From assembly GCA_002722795.1 (NCBI GenBank), contig PBMY01000029.1, positions 1 through 44,859 on the forward strand: DNA of 44,859 nucleotides, given 5' to 3'. The position numbers were made by a program, and so were the translations under genes. Below, piece by piece: positions 43,020 to 44,859 of this stretch (its first letter is position 1; each line of letters opens with the position of its first letter). Origin of the DNA: Crocinitomicaceae bacterium. Its GTDB lineage: Bacteria; Bacteroidota; Bacteroidia; Flavobacteriales_D; Sanyastnellaceae. The notes under the pieces are model-generated. The model was not told where the DNA came from. It worked only from the letters and a program-made list of their open reading frames with translations, and ran no database searches.

Positions 43020-44698
43020 AGAAACTTGCCTTTATATACCTTTTGATTATTTCACCTTTGGTGCAAGGCCAAATCACAATTGACGGTTTCTTCGAAGACT
43101 GGTCATTAGACGCCTCAATAGTAACCTATAATGATTCTAATTTCGATTCAAACGGTACAGAACTAGAAGAGATAAGTGTCACAAATGATCACAACTACCT
43201 GTATATCAGAGTTAAGTTGGATACAGAAGTAGATTTAGTAGATGAGGATGGACTATCAAGTTTGAGAATTTTTCTCGATACAGATAATGACTCGAACACT
43301 GGATATCCCACGTCGAATATAATAGGTTCAGAATACGGAATTGATTTCATAAATAGGCAGATTTACAATGACGTAAACTATCCTGAATTCGATATGATGT
43401 CACTTTATGAGCTCGGTGTTATTGGTATGCCTACAATAACATCAGACGAATTCGAAATTATGATTTCTCGTGAACTTTTAGACGATGAAGTCACCATTCT
43501 AGTTGAAGAGCACCTTTCAGGTGATGTTATCCCAAACCAAGGTTCGACATTCACTTATGAATTTCATTCGAATTATTTAGAGCATTCAGACATTGATATT
43601 GCAAAAGCAGAGGATGTTGATATTCGTCTTCTTGCCTACAACCTTCAACACAATCTATTTGATAATGAAGAAGCCTTTGCTAGAATAATAAATGCTTTAG
43701 ATCCAGACATAATTTCATTCTCAGAAGTTAGTGAGGTTAGTCATTCTCAAATGCTTGGTTATTTCGAAGATTATATTGAATATCCAACTTGGTATGCTAT
43801 GAAAAATGGAGATGTCATGGCGGTTTCAAAATTTCCATTTTCTCAGGGATGGAATGTCACTAATAAGATTGGAGCTTCTCTAGTCAACTTACCAGATGAC
43901 GATTATGAGATGGATTTTCTAACTCTTTATGCACATCCTCCTTGCTGTGGAAATAATGCTGGAAGACAGTTCCATTTCGATTCTTTTATAAACTTTATTT
44001 TAGACATTCAAGAGGAGGGAGGCGTAGGCCAAATAGCACTAAATACCCCTTTTACTTTTGCCGGTGATATGAATCTTGTTGGGTATAACGAGCAGTATCA
44101 CACAATTGTAGATGGTGTGATTTCTGACGTTGAAGAATTTGGTCTAGGTGGTTCACCAGATTGGGACGGCTCATCTTTAAGTGATGCAGTTTGTAGAATT
44201 ACAACTCATATTTCTGCTCATACTTGGAGGACGAATACATTTAATCCTGCTGTTGGAGAATATCCGCCAGGTCGTCTTGATTTCATATTCTATTCAAATA
44301 GTGTTATGTCGCTAGAAAAATCATTTACTCTTGATACTGAGGAGCTAAGTAATGATATATTATCTCTCTATGGACTTGAGTTCTACGATACATTCAACAC
44401 ATCTGATCATTTGCCAATTGTTAGCGATTTCATACTTCAACAAGAGAATTTGGTAGATGATGTGCTAGGATGTACTTATGATTCAGCATCTAACTATAAT
44501 GCATCATCAACTATAGATGATGGAAGCTGTCAGTTTGAAGATTGTAATTACGAAATAGCATTCAACGCTGGATACGAACAAGGTATTATTGATGGTGTAG
44601 ATTTAGATGAATGCCCTGGAGATTTTAATGGAGATCTATCAGTTACAACACAAGATCTATTAGAATTCCTTACTTTATTTGGGTTTCAATGTGAATAG
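43016..44698 (+). CDS. Secreted endonuclease/exonuclease/phosphatase-family protein with dockerin-like tail
   Basis: The signal peptide is MKKLAFIYLLIISPLVQG. A CBM9/DOMON-like domain follows (ITIDGFFEDWSLD, LYIRVKLDTEVDL). The EEP nuclease-type domain (~210-470) has YNLQHNLFD, IISFSEVSE, TFAGDMNLVGYN, GRLDFIFYS and SDHLPIVSDF, so metal and active-site residues are present. The end has one GCTYDSASNYN...DDGSC repeat known from marine Bacteroidota, then CPGDFNGDLSVTTQDLLEFL to FGFQCE, a dockerin-like tail. It is probably a secreted phosphodiesterase, lipase-like (sphingomyelinase) or nuclease; the substrate is unknown. It overlaps the AlgJ-like gene by 4 bp. Confidence 0.83.
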   Translation: MKKLAFIYLLIISPLVQGQITIDGFFEDWSLDASIVTYNDSNFDSNGTELEEISVTNDHNYLYIRVKLDTEVDLVDEDGLSSLRIFLDTDNDSNTGYPTSNIIGSEYGIDFINRQIYNDVNYPEFDMMSLYELGVIGMPTITSDEFEIMISRELLDDEVTILVEEHLSGDVIPNQGSTFTYEFHSNYLEHSDIDIAKAEDVDIRLLAYNLQHNLFDNEEAFARIINALDPDIISFSEVSEVSHSQMLGYFEDYIEYPTWYAMKNGDVMAVSKFPFSQGWNVTNKIGASLVNLPDDDYEMDFLTLYAHPPCCGNNAGRQFHFDSFINFILDIQEEGGVGQIALNTPFTFAGDMNLVGYNEQYHTIVDGVISDVEEFGLGGSPDWDGSSLSDAVCRITTHISAHTWRTNTFNPAVGEYPPGRLDFIFYSNSVMSLEKSFTLDTEELSNDILSLYGLEFYDTFNTSDHLPIVSDFILQQENLVDDVLGCTYDSASNYNASSTIDDGSCQFEDCNYEIAFNAGYEQGIIDGVDLDECPGDFNGDLSVTTQDLLEFLTLFGFQCE

Positions 44699-44700
44699 GC

Positions 44701-44730
44701 TTGGTTTATGAGTTGTGAGGATTATCTTTG
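44701..44730 (+). promoter_or_regulatory. tRNA-Met promoter (TTG-N19-TATCTTTG)
   Basis: TTG at 44701-44703, 19 bp, TATCTTTG at 44723-44730. The predicted start near 44736 is just before the mature tRNA 5' end at 44740, which fits. TTG begins 2 bp after the upstream stop codon. Confidence 0.8.
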
Positions 44731-44739
44731 CCGCCGCTT

Positions 44740-44813
44740 GGCGAGGTAGCTCAGCCGGTTAGAGCGCAGGATTCATAATCCTGAGGTCGAGAGTTCAAGT
44801 CTCTCTCTCGCTA
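44740..44813 (+). tRNA. tRNA-Met (CAT), elongator type
   Basis: Folded by eye: acceptor GGCGAGG with TCTCGCT (G1-U72 and G7-U66 wobbles), D stem GCTC/GAGC, anticodon stem CAGGA/TCCTG with loop TTCATAA (anticodon CAT at 44774-44776), T stem GAGAG/CTCTC with loop TTCAAGT, and discriminator A. CCA is not encoded. The paired position 1-72 argues against an initiator tRNA. A CAT anticodon could also be tRNA-Ile2, but the sequence looks more like elongator Met. Confidence 0.93.
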
Positions 44814-44818
44814 CAATG

Positions 44819-44844
44819 TCCCTTCCTTCTAGGAGGGGATTTTT
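44819..44844 (+). terminator. Intrinsic terminator after tRNA-Met
   Basis: A 9-bp stem (TCCCTTCCT with AGGAGGGGA, one G-T pair), loop TCT, followed by a T-run (44840-44844). It lies 5 bp after the tRNA end and is the clearest Rho-independent terminator in the window. Confidence 0.85.
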
Positions 44845-44859
44845 GTTTAGTGTTTACGG

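Noticed and set aside
1-44859. CRISPR array, integrase, transposase, phage or plasmid replication genes
   Set aside because: No regularly spaced direct repeats apart from the two coding units at 92-373, and no matching protein motifs anywhere in the window.

Overview
The window looks like a chromosomal piece of an AT-rich, probably marine, Bacteroidota genome, most likely Flavobacteriales or Cryomorphaceae-like. The evidence is type IX secretion (T9SS) and gliding genes (PorT, a PorE-like protein, a GldF-GldG fusion), secreted proteins with T9SS-type or other shared C-terminal tails, a Rho with a long Arg/Asp/Asn-rich insert, and several Bacteroidota-type promoters (TTG, 18-19 bp, TAnnTTTG). 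No integrase, transposase, CRISPR array, phage gene or plasmid gene was seen. The window reads as ordinary, very compact core genome. No stretch over 300 bp lacks a gene; the longest gap is 19040-19270.

Layout. 1-819 is the 3' part of a repetitive coiled-coil protein. 816-3323 (minus) holds lgt and mtaB. 3472-7071 (plus) holds a secreted FG-GAP/ASPIC protein with a T9SS tail and a methyltransferase. 7068-11049 (minus) is a probable operon rho, DUF4199, porT, hypothetical, yigZ. 11169-11669 (minus) is a phosphoesterase. 11709-13637 (plus) is a TPR/PD40/OmpA protein with the PorE architecture. 13644-17104 (minus) pairs a secreted sugar-dehydrogenase-like protein with a TonB-dependent receptor. 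17181-19039 (plus) is gapA plus an N-acetylglucosamine-kinase-like gene.

19271-23088 (minus) is coaE, an aldehyde dehydrogenase interrupted by one amber codon, an arginyltransferase-like gene and exodeoxyribonuclease III. Divergent from it is rpe. 23814-26037 (minus) is clpS plus a second FG-GAP/ASPIC protein. glnS (plus) is divergent from clpS. 27740-31615 (minus) is phoH, purC, tsaC and a tRNA nucleotidyltransferase. 31651-36325 (plus) is a SAM hydrolase-like protein, an ABM-domain protein, gldF-gldG and a DUF4340 protein. A minus-strand glycosyltransferase and a plus-strand paaJ-like/paaY/trmN6 operon diverge from a 25-bp gap at 37434-37458. 40011-40397 (minus) is a START-like protein. 40486-44698 (plus) is an MBOAT O-acyltransferase, an AlgJ/AlgX-like partner and a secreted endonuclease/exonuclease/phosphatase-family protein. 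The window ends with tRNA-Met(CAT) and an intrinsic terminator.

The most interesting observations are: (i) -7 boxes only 4-8 nt before start codons at rpe, clpS, glnS, phoH and the thiolase, which predicts leaderless mRNAs, including a palindromic back-to-back pair of start sites at 37438-37454; (ii) the amber codon in the aldehyde dehydrogenase at a position that is normally Trp; (iii) a TerB/DjlA-like glycine-rich membrane segment fused in frame ahead of GldF-GldG; (iv) a dockerin-like C-terminal tail shared by two secreted proteins that lack the usual T9SS domain; (v) convergent genes that share a 4-bp TTAA or TTAG stop overlap. I did not find a clearly new multi-gene defence or metabolic system.
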